Shown: positions 1-7,800 of the stretch, piece by piece
Layout: the number at the start of each line of letters is the position of its first letter
How positions within the stretch are numbered: position 1 is the first letter of the stretch
Assembly: GCF_018860365.1 (NCBI RefSeq)
Contig: NZ_JAHKPO010000015.1
Location: 38,913-102,912, forward strand
Direction: 5' to 3'
Source of the DNA: Arenibacter algicola
GTDB lineage: Bacteria; Bacteroidota; Bacteroidia; Flavobacteriales; Flavobacteriaceae
DNA: 64,000 nucleotides
The notes under the pieces: generated by a model
Told to the model about the DNA's origin: nothing
What the model saw: only the letters and a program-made list of their open reading frames with translations
Databases searched by the model: none
Translations under genes and position numbers: made by a program

Positions 1-56
1 TCTATTTCAGTTCTGGCATGACTGCTTGCTATGGCCTTAAATCTTTGATTTGACAT
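1..56 (-). CDS. N-terminus of a gene cut by the window edge, probably glutamine synthetase III
   Basis: The reverse strand opens a reading frame with ATG at 54-56 that stays open to the window edge and reads MSNQRFKAIASSHARTEI. The short M-S-x-x-R-F-K-A-x start resembles the beginning of Bacteroidota type III glutamine synthetases (M-S-T-L-R-F-x-A-L-K). A TATTTTTG promoter element lies 15 nt upstream, which supports a real gene start. The neighbour on the other strand is glutamine synthetase II, and the two glutamine synthetases are often adjacent in Flavobacteriia. Only 18 codons are visible, so the product name is an inference from the first residues and the context. Confidence 0.5.
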   Translation of the reverse strand, partial: MSNQRFKAIASSHARTEI

Positions 57-71
57 AAATACATTTTTTGA

Positions 72-79
72 CAAAAATA
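72..79 (-). promoter_or_regulatory. Bacteroidota -7 element of the partial leftward gene
   Basis: On the reverse strand the sequence is TATTTTTG, a full match to the Bacteroidota -7 consensus TAnnTTTG. It ends 15 nt before the ATG at 56. I see no clear TTG at the -33 position. Confidence 0.45.
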
Positions 80-211
80 ACAATTCATTAAAATAATCTA
101 CATAAAATACATATTTAATAATATACCCCCAAAAAAATAGGGGTCTCCGAAAAAATATCAACATTATAATCATTTAACCCACTAAAAAATGGCATATGTG
201 TTGAAAATTAT

Positions 212-219
212 TATTTTTG
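212..219 (+). promoter_or_regulatory. Bacteroidota -7 element of glutamine synthetase II
   Basis: TATTTTTG matches TAnnTTTG and lies 34 nt before the start codon at 254. A convincing -33 TTG at the usual 17-23 nt spacing is not visible. The divergent intergenic region therefore carries one such element for each glutamine synthetase gene. Confidence 0.4.
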
Positions 220-253
220 TCTGCGTTAATAATAAAAATCAACAATACATATT

Positions 254-1267
254 ATGAGCAAGTCTAAATTAGAATACATTTGGTTGGATGGGTACGAGCC
301 CACACAAAACATGAGGAGTAAAACTAAGGTTGAGGAAAATTTCAGCGGTAAACTGGAAGATTGCCCAATATGGTCCTTTGATGGAAGTTCAACCCGACAG
401 GCTGAAGGAGGATCTTCTGACTGTGTGTTAAAGCCAGTAGCCATTTATCCTGATCCACATCGCATCAACGGCTATTTAGTAATGACAGAAGTTATGAATG
501 CCGATGGTACTCCCCACGTATCCAATGGTAGAGCCACAATCGAAGATGAAGACAATGATTTCTGGTTTGGATTTGAGCAAGAATATTTCATAATGGATAC
601 AAGAACAGAACTTCCTTTAGGTTTTCCTAGAGGCGGGTATCCAAAACCACAAGGTATGTACTACTGTTCTGTTGGTGGTCTAAATACTCATGGGCGTGAC
701 TTGGTAGAAGAGCATGCAGATGCCTGTATCGCTGCCGGTTTAAACTTTGAAGGAATTAACCAAGAAGTTGCCTGTGGACAGTGGGAATTTCAATTATTCG
801 CCAAAGGTGCCAAAAAAGCAGGTGATGAAATTTGGGTTGCAAGATATCTATTGGATAGATTAACCGAAAAACATGGTTACTATATAGAATACCACCCGAA
901 ACCTCTAGGTGATACCGATTGGAACGGTTCTGGTATGCACGCCAACTTCTCCAACACTACTTTGAGAACTTGTGGTTCAAAGGAAGTCTACGAAAAAATA
1001 TGTGAAGCCTTCCGTCCAGTTGTAAAAGAGCACATTGCCGTTTACGGTGAGTTCAACGATCAACGTTTGACAGGAAAACACGAAACTGCTTCTATTAATG
1101 ACTTTAGCTATGGTATTTCCGATAGAGGTGCCTCTATTAGAATCCCTATCATTACAGTACAAAAAGGCTGGAAAGGTTGGTTGGAAGATAGAAGACCAGC
1201 TTCCAATGGTGATCCATACAAAATAGCAGGAAGAATTGTTAAAACGGTTAAATCCGTTAAAATATAA
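254..1267 (+). CDS. Type II (eukaryotic-type) glutamine synthetase
   Basis: Cytoplasmic ATP-dependent ligase joining glutamate and ammonium into glutamine. The 337-residue length fits the GSII family, which is shorter than GSI (about 470) and GSIII (about 700). A beta-grasp N-terminal domain is followed by the catalytic domain. Visible motifs are FGFEQEY at about 105-111, GQWEFQ at 175-180, NGSGMHAN at 224-231, and TGKHETASIND near 274-284 with the following arginine-rich RGASIRIP stretch, which together give the metal, ammonium and ATP sites. It stands alone with its own promoter element and a strong terminator. The divergent leftward gene is probably GSIII. In the family, nitrogen supply usually sets expression, but no operator is visible here. 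Confidence 0.93.
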   Translation: MSKSKLEYIWLDGYEPTQNMRSKTKVEENFSGKLEDCPIWSFDGSSTRQAEGGSSDCVLKPVAIYPDPHRINGYLVMTEVMNADGTPHVSNGRATIEDEDNDFWFGFEQEYFIMDTRTELPLGFPRGGYPKPQGMYYCSVGGLNTHGRDLVEEHADACIAAGLNFEGINQEVACGQWEFQLFAKGAKKAGDEIWVARYLLDRLTEKHGYYIEYHPKPLGDTDWNGSGMHANFSNTTLRTCGSKEVYEKICEAFRPVVKEHIAVYGEFNDQRLTGKHETASINDFSYGISDRGASIRIPIITVQKGWKGWLEDRRPASNGDPYKIAGRIVKTVKSVKI

Positions 1268-1300
1268 AGAGTAAAAAAATAATTGTTGATTATTTTTACC

Positions 1301-1336
1301 GACCGTTCCTTTTGAGAAAGAGGGGCGGTTTTTTTA
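1301..1336 (+). terminator. Intrinsic terminator of glutamine synthetase II
   Basis: A 10-bp stem (1301-1310 GACCGTTCCT with 1321-1330 AGGGGCGGTT, including G-U pairs) closes a 10-nt loop and runs directly into seven T residues. It sits 34 nt after the glutamine synthetase stop codon. Confidence 0.8.
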
Positions 1337-1342
1337 TTTAAA

Positions 1343-2962
1343 TTATTTTATGATGGCACCTTCGTTACGCAGCGGAGTGTTCATCCAAAAATCACTATAA
1401 TTATCAGGTTTAATAATGGGTTGGTCCTGAAATATAGGCCAATTTTTGTCCATATAAAGATGCTTGTCAGGATATTTCACTACCGGTTTGTGTTGCTGAA
1501 CAAAAAATTCCCTGAATTGCATTAAGGAATACGTCTCGGAGTAATCCAACTTGTTCCCATCCATATCTATAATGTTATCCATGACTATCCGAAAATCATC
1601 TTTGGCTATTTCTCCTGGTTCTTTGTAAAAAACCTCCAAGGCCTGATCTCCAAGGTTCATCTTGGGATACAACTGTACGGTTGCACTATCCGCAAGAACA
1701 ACCTTCTCGATATCTATACCCTTACCCTTATAACTAATATTGTAATTTTTGTCCTTAAGCACCTTGAAATGCAAGGGCACCCTGTTGAATGCAATTTCAA
1801 ATCGCTGGTTTTCAAAGTCTATAAGCACGTTCTTGGCGGTAAAAAGCGGTGGTACTTTTACCTCAAATTTATTACTAAAGGAAATGTAACTGGGAAACAT
1901 TTTGTCATCCTGTTTCTTGTACTCCACTACAGTTCGGTAGAGCAATCTATCCTCTATTTTTTTACTGGTCTTCCTTATTTTTCTTGTCCCCAATAAAGCG
2001 TCATAGGTGGCGTATTCCAATTTAACGATTTCAAAGTTATCCTTTGAAATATAAATCTTGCCCCGGACCATAAACTTCCAATTGTGCTTATATATGTCTA
2101 TAACATACAATGCTTTACCGTCCAAATAAGTATCATCTTCCAGAGAAAAATCATGGTTCTTTAAAAAATCGGTATCCAAATGATCAACAAAGGTATAAGA
2201 AAAGGTGTTATAATTCCTAATGGCATCCATGATACGTAAAATTACAAACTCATTGCCCCCGTAACTTTTTAAAAAAGCTTTAGGGATAGTTTTGGTCTTG
2301 TATTCGCCATAGTCATATAGCCTTTCACTTAAAGAATCAATTGGAAAGTTCATGTTTCTGGAGTACTCATAAATCCTTGTATTGGAATCCTCATAATCAG
2401 AAGTCCCGAAACCCTTATCAAAAACCTCAACAATCGCCTCATTCAAATTGGTATAACCTCCTGATTTCCATTGGTAATCCCTGTAGTAGCCAACGTAGGA
2501 CTGGGGATTAAAGGGGTAATTCAATGGAATATTCTTGATAGCCTGGCCAATAATCTCCTCTGCAGAAATAGGCTTTTCATTATTTCCAGCATTTCTTCCT
2601 TTTCCTCTTTTTTTGGAAGCCTTTAATGTTACCTCATCCAATTGGATAAGCATGGGATTTAAATACAACCTATTGAGCTTATCCTTAATTAAATCGCCAA
2701 TTATAATTTCTCTGGAATCATAACCCATAGAGGTAATCTCCAAAGTGTCATTAAGGTCCCTAAATTTAAGAGGAATCCTAAAACTGCCGTCATTGTTGGA
2801 AATTACCCCCACCGCCCTATTCTTGACCCTAATACTGGCAAAAGATATAGGCTCTATGGTTTCGGCATCGAGGAGCATTCCACTTACAAATTCGCTTTCT
2901 TGGCCATGACCAACCGTACAAAAGAAAATTAAGAAAGCTATAATGTTCAATCTTATCCCCAT
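1343..2962 (-). CDS. Exported protein with carboxypeptidase-like regulatory domain
   Basis: A 539-residue exported protein. An N-terminal signal peptide (to about residue 20, ending G-H-G-Q) is followed at about 24-110 by a carboxypeptidase-D-regulatory-like beta-sandwich (SGMLLDAETIEPISFASIRV, then a GSFRI turn). This domain is typical of Bacteroidota outer-membrane proteins. The remaining 400 residues look like beta-rich repeats with many aromatic residues, as in the DUF5686-like group, but I do not recognise a named family with certainty. It starts 22 nt after the antiporter gene on the same strand and may be cotranscribed, although CATATTTG four bases before its ATG could be its own near-consensus promoter. 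Function unknown; probably envelope-associated. Confidence 0.75.
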   Translation of the reverse strand: MGIRLNIIAFLIFFCTVGHGQESEFVSGMLLDAETIEPISFASIRVKNRAVGVISNNDGSFRIPLKFRDLNDTLEITSMGYDSREIIIGDLIKDKLNRLYLNPMLIQLDEVTLKASKKRGKGRNAGNNEKPISAEEIIGQAIKNIPLNYPFNPQSYVGYYRDYQWKSGGYTNLNEAIVEVFDKGFGTSDYEDSNTRIYEYSRNMNFPIDSLSERLYDYGEYKTKTIPKAFLKSYGGNEFVILRIMDAIRNYNTFSYTFVDHLDTDFLKNHDFSLEDDTYLDGKALYVIDIYKHNWKFMVRGKIYISKDNFEIVKLEYATYDALLGTRKIRKTSKKIEDRLLYRTVVEYKKQDDKMFPSYISFSNKFEVKVPPLFTAKNVLIDFENQRFEIAFNRVPLHFKVLKDKNYNISYKGKGIDIEKVVLADSATVQLYPKMNLGDQALEVFYKEPGEIAKDDFRIVMDNIIDMDGNKLDYSETYSLMQFREFFVQQHKPVVKYPDKHLYMDKNWPIFQDQPIIKPDNYSDFWMNTPLRNEGAIIK

Positions 2963-2984
2963 ACGCCAAATATGCTATCGTATT

Positions 2985-3926
2985 TTAGGTTATAGTTAAA
3001 TATACAAATACAACGTACACAGCCAAAAGGATTACTCCGTCCTTCCACCCTAACCTAAGTCCTTTGGGCAAAAACACTAGGGGAAGGATTAAAAAGGATG
3101 TACCCAACATCCAAAAAATATCGTTGGTCAGCAAGCCTTGATCCGATACTTTAATGGGCGTTATCATTGACGTAATACCCAAAACAGCCAATAGATTAAA
3201 AATATTGGACCCTATAAGATTTCCTAAAGAAATGGCCTTTTCCTTCTTTAACACTGCGATTACAGAGGCAGCCAATTCTGGAATACTGGTCCCGATAGAT
3301 ACTACGGTTACCGCAATTACCCGCTCACTAACACCATAAAAAGTAGCGAGCCCTACGGCACCCTTAATCAATAGTTCAGAACCTCCCCAAAGAGCAAGTC
3401 CGCCCAAGCCCAAAAACAGCACCGTTTTATATAATGGCAACGGAACATCATCCTCAGGCAATTCATCTACAACCGCAGTTTTCTGAAAGCGCAAGAGATA
3501 TACCAAGAAAATAAAGAGCACAATCACCATTACAAAACCCTCATATCTTTGTAACTCTCCATCAAAATAAATAAAACCAAAAAACAATAGGGATGCCAGC
3601 ATCATAACCGGCCAATCCGTAGTATAAAAACTCTTTCTAACCTCTATACTTCCCAGAATAACGGTTATCGCCAGTACCAGACCCAGATTGGCAATATTGG
3701 AGCCTACAACATTACCCAGCGCCAAATCCGGAAAGCCCTCCAAAGCAGCATTTATGCTAACGATCAGCTCGGGCGCAGAGGTCGCAAAGGAAACCACTGT
3801 CATACCTATAACAATCTTTGGTATATTAAGTTTTAATGACAAGGCCACTGCCGCCTTTAAAAGCCAATTTCCTCCCGCAATCAACAATACCAGTCCTAAA
3901 ACAATAAAAAGTATATCCAGCATCAA
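2985..3926 (-). CDS. Calcium/sodium (CaCA family) antiporter
   Basis: Inner-membrane cation exchanger of 313 residues, the usual size for bacterial YrbG-type CaCA proteins. The two inverted alpha repeats are clear: the first has VSFATSAPELIVSI and GNVVGSNIANLGLV (about 46-85), the second VSIGTSIPELAASV and GNLIGSNIFNLLAVLG (about 208-255). The acidic residue in each PEL triplet is the ion-binding glutamate of the family. About ten hydrophobic segments are present. The ion specificity (Na/Ca) is assigned from the family, not from the sequence. The start is MMLD; a TATATTTG element lies 13 nt upstream. The following gene on this strand begins 22 nt downstream. Confidence 0.9.
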   Translation of the reverse strand: MMLDILFIVLGLVLLIAGGNWLLKAAVALSLKLNIPKIVIGMTVVSFATSAPELIVSINAALEGFPDLALGNVVGSNIANLGLVLAITVILGSIEVRKSFYTTDWPVMMLASLLFFGFIYFDGELQRYEGFVMVIVLFIFLVYLLRFQKTAVVDELPEDDVPLPLYKTVLFLGLGGLALWGGSELLIKGAVGLATFYGVSERVIAVTVVSIGTSIPELAASVIAVLKKEKAISLGNLIGSNIFNLLAVLGITSMITPIKVSDQGLLTNDIFWMLGTSFLILPLVFLPKGLRLGWKDGVILLAVYVVFVYLTIT

Positions 3927-3938
3927 AAAGTTTTCCTA

Positions 3939-3946
3939 CAAATATA
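3939..3946 (-). promoter_or_regulatory. Bacteroidota -7 element of the antiporter gene
   Basis: Reverse-strand TATATTTG, an exact TAnnTTTG match, ends 13 nt before the antiporter ATG. A reverse-strand TTG at 3970-3972 is 23 nt upstream and could serve as the -33 element, at the long end of the usual spacing. Confidence 0.45.
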
Positions 3947-4328
3947 ACCAAGAATCCGACTTTTTTCAGCAACATAACTGCCTTTCAAAAAAAATCAAGA
4001 AATACAGCTTAACTTCCTAAAAACATCTCCGACAATAATGGAAATCCATTAAAAAAGTTCAATTTCAAATCACCTTTGGCAATTTGATAAGAATAAAAAC
4101 GAGAAACCATTGACACTTAATCGCAAATTGTCTCCTGATGAGAATTTTCGGAAAGCCTGTTTTACAGGGCGACCCATACAACTCTTGACTACGCCCAATA
4201 AGCATAAAGCTCCCTATTTAGCAGCCACTACACGCCTAACAAAGCACCTTTCTTTTTATGCGGGACACCTAGGTTTACGCGCAATTTAAAAATAGATTTT
4301 TCAAACAATGCCATATATTATTAAATTG
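3947..4328. other. Divergent intergenic region without a recognisable gene
   Basis: About 380 nt between the antiporter and nrnA. It contains a small perfect palindrome (AATGGA-aa-TCCATT, 4037-4050) and a slightly GC-richer stretch around 4160-4200. No open frame with coding character, tRNA fold or riboswitch motif is apparent. The only clear signals are the two promoter elements at its ends. Confidence 0.4.
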
Positions 4329-4336
4329 TATCTTTG
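4329..4336 (+). promoter_or_regulatory. -7 element ending 5 nt before the nrnA start (leaderless arrangement)
   Basis: TATCTTTG matches TAnnTTTG. Only CGCGC separates it from the ATG at 4342, so the transcription start should fall at or next to the start codon. The same spacing recurs at other genes in this window (9321, 15778, 41618, 42890, 50848). Confidence 0.55.
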
Positions 4337-4341
4337 CGCGC

Positions 4342-5358
4342 ATGAATTTAGAGATTATAAAGGCAATAAAAGGGTTATTGGAGAAGCCCCAGAAAATTGT
4401 AATTATACCGCACAAAAATCCGGACGGAGATGCTATTGGTTCCACTTTAGGGCTTTGGCACTACCTGAAGGGCAAAGGTCAGGATGCTACCATCATTGTT
4501 CCCAATGATTTTCCCAAATTCTTAAAATGGATGCCGGGAAACGAGCAAATAGTCAATTTTGAAAGAGACTCCTCAACCGCTAAATCCCTTATAAACAGTG
4601 CTAGCGTAATATTTACTTTAGATTTCAACCACTTGGGAAGGATTGGGCAACTACAACCTTTATTAGAAAGTTCTACGGCCACATTTGTGATGATAGATCA
4701 TCATCAGGAACCAGATAATTACGCCAAAATTACGTACTCCGATGTTAGCATGAGTTCTACATGTGAAATGGTTTACAATGTAATTGAAGGACTAAACGAA
4801 GTGGAAAGCATCACCCCCGACCTTGCAATTTCATTATACACCGGTATCATGACCGATACCGGATCTTTTAAATATTCTTCCACCACCAGTAGGACTCATA
4901 CGGTTGTTGCCAAATTAATAGAGAAAGGAGCCAAAAATACGGAAGCACACAACAAGGTTTACGACACCAACACCCCTAGTAGATTGCATCTTTTAGGTTG
5001 CGCTTTAAAAAACATGGTCATCCTAGAGGAATTTTATACCGCATTTATCACCTTATCTCAGGACGAATTGGACACCTACGATTACAAAAAGGGAGATACG
5101 GAAGGCTTTGTTAATTACGGTTTAACCTTGGAAGGAATTGTTTTTGCGGTTATTTTCATTGAAAATCGGGAGGAAGGAATTATCAAGATCTCTTTTAGAT
5201 CTGAAGGTGATTTTTCTGTAAATGAATTCGCTAGAGCCCATTTTAATGGAGGCGGACACACGAATGCGGCAGGTGGACGAAGCGATGTTTCCATGGAAGA
5301 AACAATAAGCCAATTTAAGTCCCTACTACCCCAATATAAAGATGATTTAAACGCATGA
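4342..5358 (+). CDS. nrnA: DHH/DHHA1 family bifunctional oligoribonuclease/PAP phosphatase NrnA
   Basis: Cytoplasmic phosphoesterase that degrades nanoRNAs and dephosphorylates pAp, as known for NrnA homologues. The 338 residues carry DHH motif I (PHKNPDGDAIGS, about 23-34), an aspartate strand TLDFNHLG near 92-99, the signature DHH triad at about 119-121 (MIDHHQEP), a fourth motif GIMTDTGSFK, and a C-terminal DHHA1 domain ending in GGGHTNAAGG near 305. All manganese ligands appear present. It heads an operon: its TGA overlaps the ATG of gldI by four bases. The 4342 start is chosen over a longer out-of-frame ORF because it begins with the conserved NLEIIKAIKGLL helix and follows the promoter element directly. 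Confidence 0.93.
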   Translation: MNLEIIKAIKGLLEKPQKIVIIPHKNPDGDAIGSTLGLWHYLKGKGQDATIIVPNDFPKFLKWMPGNEQIVNFERDSSTAKSLINSASVIFTLDFNHLGRIGQLQPLLESSTATFVMIDHHQEPDNYAKITYSDVSMSSTCEMVYNVIEGLNEVESITPDLAISLYTGIMTDTGSFKYSSTTSRTHTVVAKLIEKGAKNTEAHNKVYDTNTPSRLHLLGCALKNMVILEEFYTAFITLSQDELDTYDYKKGDTEGFVNYGLTLEGIVFAVIFIENREEGIIKISFRSEGDFSVNEFARAHFNGGGHTNAAGGRSDVSMEETISQFKSLLPQYKDDLNA

Positions 5359-5900
5359 AACACCTAATATTTCTTTTGCTTATTATCGCCTTTTATAGCT
5401 GTAATGGACCTGAACCACGTAAGCCGGTCAAAGTTAAAACCGGAAGTATTTTACAAAAATCGGTGGAACGGAATAAGGACCTATTGGCAAAGGAAGAAAA
5501 ACAAATCATGGAAATCATTAAAAATGACTCCTTGAACACCTATTTCTCCAGTGGCATCGGTTCTTGGTACCATTATATTGACAAGAACGACCAGACCGAT
5601 TATTACCCCAAAACAGATGACCTGGTTACACTGCAATACAATGTTATGACTTTTAACAATGACACCATATACTCCAAAGAGAATATTGGAACCATAACTT
5701 ATAAAGTAGATAAGCAAGACCTTTTTCCAGGCTTGAGAAATAGTATAAAACTTTTAAAGGAGAAGGAAAGTGCAACGTTTTTATTTCCTTCCTCCCTATC
5801 CTACGGTTATCACGGGGACAATAACAAAATTGGGGTAAATGTCCCCATTAAATCCACCATTACCATTTTAAATATAGATAAACAAAAAGAAAACAATTAA
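5355..5900 (+). CDS. gldI: Gliding motility-associated peptidyl-prolyl isomerase lipoprotein GldI
   Basis: A 181-residue lipoprotein of the FKBP fold. The signal peptide ends in a lipobox (AFYSC, Cys16). The FKBP domain occupies about 80-175 with DLVTLQYNVMTFNNDTIYS, FPGLRNSIKLLKEKESATFLFPSSLSYGY and a final hydrophobic strand. GldI is needed for gliding in Flavobacterium johnsoniae, where it probably helps fold or assemble components of the gliding/type IX secretion apparatus in the periplasm. The gene overlaps nrnA by four bases and is followed after 11 nt by a second, larger immunophilin lipoprotein, forming a small periplasmic folding operon. The usual FKBP active-site aromatic residues are only partly kept, so catalytic activity is uncertain. 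Confidence 0.88.
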   Translation: MKHLIFLLLIIAFYSCNGPEPRKPVKVKTGSILQKSVERNKDLLAKEEKQIMEIIKNDSLNTYFSSGIGSWYHYIDKNDQTDYYPKTDDLVTLQYNVMTFNNDTIYSKENIGTITYKVDKQDLFPGLRNSIKLLKEKESATFLFPSSLSYGYHGDNNKIGVNVPIKSTITILNIDKQKENN

Positions 5901-5911
5901 AACTAATTACA

Positions 5912-7018
5912 ATGAAGAAAATTTATTTATTATTGGCAGTAGTATCCATAGCATTTTCCAGCTGCAAGTCCAGTAAGCATGCTGATTTGGGAGATGGTAT
6001 TTTTGCGGATATTACCACTACCAAAGGTGAAATCCTCCTTAAATTGGAGTACCAAAAGACTCCTTTGACCGTTGCCAATTTTATATCCCTGGCCGAAGGA
6101 AACAATCCTTTTGTTACCGACAGTCTAAAGGGCAAAAAATATTATGATGGTATTATCTTTCATAGAATTATAAAGGACTTTATGATTCAAGGTGGAGATC
6201 CAACCGGAACGGGTATGGGAAATCCTGGATATAAATTTAAGGATGAATTTAACGATTCCCTTACACACAATAAGGCAGGTATCCTATCCATGGCCAATTC
6301 CGGACCTACCACGAACGGAAGTCAGTTTTTCATTACCCACAAGGAAACTCCCTTTTTAAACGGCAGACATACTGTTTTTGGTGAAGTTGTTAAAGGAATG
6401 GACGTTGTTGATTCCATTGCCAATGTTAAAACGGCTGAAGGCGACAGACCGGTTACGGATGTGGTTATGAACACCGTTGAAATTATTAGAAACGGTAAAG
6501 AAGCCAAAAAATTTGATGCCGTAAAAGTAATGAGCGCTTACTTTGCCGAGGCAGAGGAAAAAGCCAAGGCAATGGAAAAAATGAAAACCGATTTCGTTGC
6601 CCAAATTACAGCAGAGGAAGGTAAAGCAGAAGAACTACCATCCGGGCTTAAAATACTTACCCTAACTGAAGGCAATGGAGAAAAACCCAAAGTGGGGCAA
6701 AAGGTTAACGTACTGTATGCCGGATATCTATCGGACGGATCACTTTTTGACAGTAACTACGAAGAGATCGCTAAAAAATATGGAGTTTATCAGGAGGCCA
6801 GAAAACAAGGTCGCGGTTACGAAGCCATTCCAATGGACTACAGCCCGGAAGCCAGGATAATTCCAGGGTTTAAGGAAGGCCTTATGCAGATGAAGGTAGG
6901 CGACAAGGTTCGTCTGTTTATTCCATCCCATTTAGGTTATGGTGAGGCTGGATATGGTCCTATTCCGCCAGATGCCAAATTAATTTTTGATTTGGAAATT
7001 ACTGGAATAGCCCAATAA
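5912..7018 (+). CDS. Dual immunophilin lipoprotein: cyclophilin plus FKBP domains
   Basis: A 368-residue lipoprotein with signal peptide and lipobox (AFSSC, Cys18). Residues about 28-195 form a cyclophilin domain (YYDGIIFHRIIKDFMIQGGDP, then GSQFFITHKETPFLNGRHTVFGEV, with the catalytic Arg in FHRI). A charged helical linker (about 205-235, rich in A, E, K) leads to an FKBP domain at about 255-366 (GQKVNVLYAGYLSDGSLFDS, IPGFKEGLMQMKVGDKVRLFIPSHLGYGE). Both folds keep their signature motifs, so both are probably active prolyl isomerases. Such cyclophilin-FKBP fusions are known in Bacteroidota. It is the third gene of the nrnA-gldI operon and is followed by a terminator. Confidence 0.92.
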   Translation: MKKIYLLLAVVSIAFSSCKSSKHADLGDGIFADITTTKGEILLKLEYQKTPLTVANFISLAEGNNPFVTDSLKGKKYYDGIIFHRIIKDFMIQGGDPTGTGMGNPGYKFKDEFNDSLTHNKAGILSMANSGPTTNGSQFFITHKETPFLNGRHTVFGEVVKGMDVVDSIANVKTAEGDRPVTDVVMNTVEIIRNGKEAKKFDAVKVMSAYFAEAEEKAKAMEKMKTDFVAQITAEEGKAEELPSGLKILTLTEGNGEKPKVGQKVNVLYAGYLSDGSLFDSNYEEIAKKYGVYQEARKQGRGYEAIPMDYSPEARIIPGFKEGLMQMKVGDKVRLFIPSHLGYGEAGYGPIPPDAKLIFDLEITGIAQ

Positions 7019-7038
7019 TTATATTCCAAAAGATATAA

Positions 7039-7083
7039 AATCCTTGTTGGCCTCTTTATTAGGGATCAACAAGGGTTTTTTTT
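7039..7083 (+). terminator. Intrinsic terminator of the nrnA-gldI-immunophilin operon
   Basis: An 8-bp perfect stem, CCTTGTTG (7042-7049) with CAACAAGG (7067-7074), extended by A-T pairs, is followed by a run of eight or more T residues. It begins about 20 nt after the stop codon. Confidence 0.8.
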
Positions 7084-7175
7084 ATTACTTATTTAAATAT
7101 AGCGGTACATTTCAGAACTAAAAAGCATCAGGGCGAAAAAGAATTACCCCCTTTGACCCAATCCTGGAGAAAAAT

Positions 7176-7637
7176 CTATTTATAGTTTTGTGATTTAAAC
7201 TTTAAAGTCGCCTTTAATATATCTTTCTGGGAAATTTGCCCGACCAACTTACCATTTTCCACTATCGGAAAACGTCTACGCTTTTCGTTCAAAAACTTAT
7301 TGGCCGCATCAAAAATATTCATATTGCCGTCAATAGTTTCCACATTTTTTATCATGTGTCCTTCCACGGTTAAATTAGAGCTTGGTAGATTATGGTATCT
7401 GTTTTCGCTTATGTACTTAATACAATCGCCTTCAGAAATCATCCCTATCAATTCATTTCTATCATTCACTACCGGACCACCAGAAATTTTATACTTCAAT
7501 AAGGCCACTACTACTTCTTCAACAGATTGTTCAGGTCTAAAAGTAATCAGTTTTCTGGTCATATAATCACATACCCTAAGTGGTGCTTCTTCACTGGGTT
7601 GTTGAACTCTAGGACCTTGAAAACTTTTGATTCCCAT
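7176..7637 (-). CDS. CBS-domain pair protein
   Basis: A 153-residue soluble protein made almost entirely of two CBS motifs. The first spans about 24-80 (VCDYMTRKLITFRPEQSVEEVV, GGPVVNDRNELIGMISEGDCIKY), the second about 92-148 (HMIKNVETIDGNMNIFDAANKF, RRFPIVENGKLVGQISQKDIL). Such stand-alone pairs usually bind adenosine nucleotides and act as small regulators. No fused effector domain is present, so the target is unknown. The N-terminal 20 residues (MGIKSFQGPRVQQPS) look disordered. It is monocistronic; pepD upstream on the same strand has its own terminator. Confidence 0.9.
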   Translation of the reverse strand: MGIKSFQGPRVQQPSEEAPLRVCDYMTRKLITFRPEQSVEEVVVALLKYKISGGPVVNDRNELIGMISEGDCIKYISENRYHNLPSSNLTVEGHMIKNVETIDGNMNIFDAANKFLNEKRRRFPIVENGKLVGQISQKDILKATLKFKSQNYK

Positions 7638-7689
7638 CTTGACTTTCTTATGATTCTCTTAAATATAAGAAATTTAATCTTCTTAACCT

Positions 7690-7735
7690 AAAAAAAAACA
7701 CCTCCATATTTTTAAAACGGAGGCATTTTCAACAA
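7690..7735 (-). terminator. Possible terminator of pepD
   Basis: On the reverse strand a short GCCTCC...GGAGG hairpin is followed by a run of nine T residues (plus-strand A-run at about 7690-7698). The stem is only five or six base pairs, so this is a weak call, but its position just after the pepD stop fits. Confidence 0.4.
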
Positions 7736-7800
7736 GCTAAATAATTGTTTTACAGCCTTGTACATCTTACACCTTATATGGCTCTCAGGCCATGGTCTAT

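Noticed and set aside
3947..4328. Riboswitch or RNA gene in the nrnA upstream region
   Set aside because: Only a 14-base palindrome is seen; no conserved helix set and the nrnA promoter lies next to the ATG, so there is no leader to hold a switch.
4308..4508. Short frame overlapping the nrnA promoter and start
   Set aside because: It conflicts with nrnA, which has intact DHH motifs, and runs through the promoter element.
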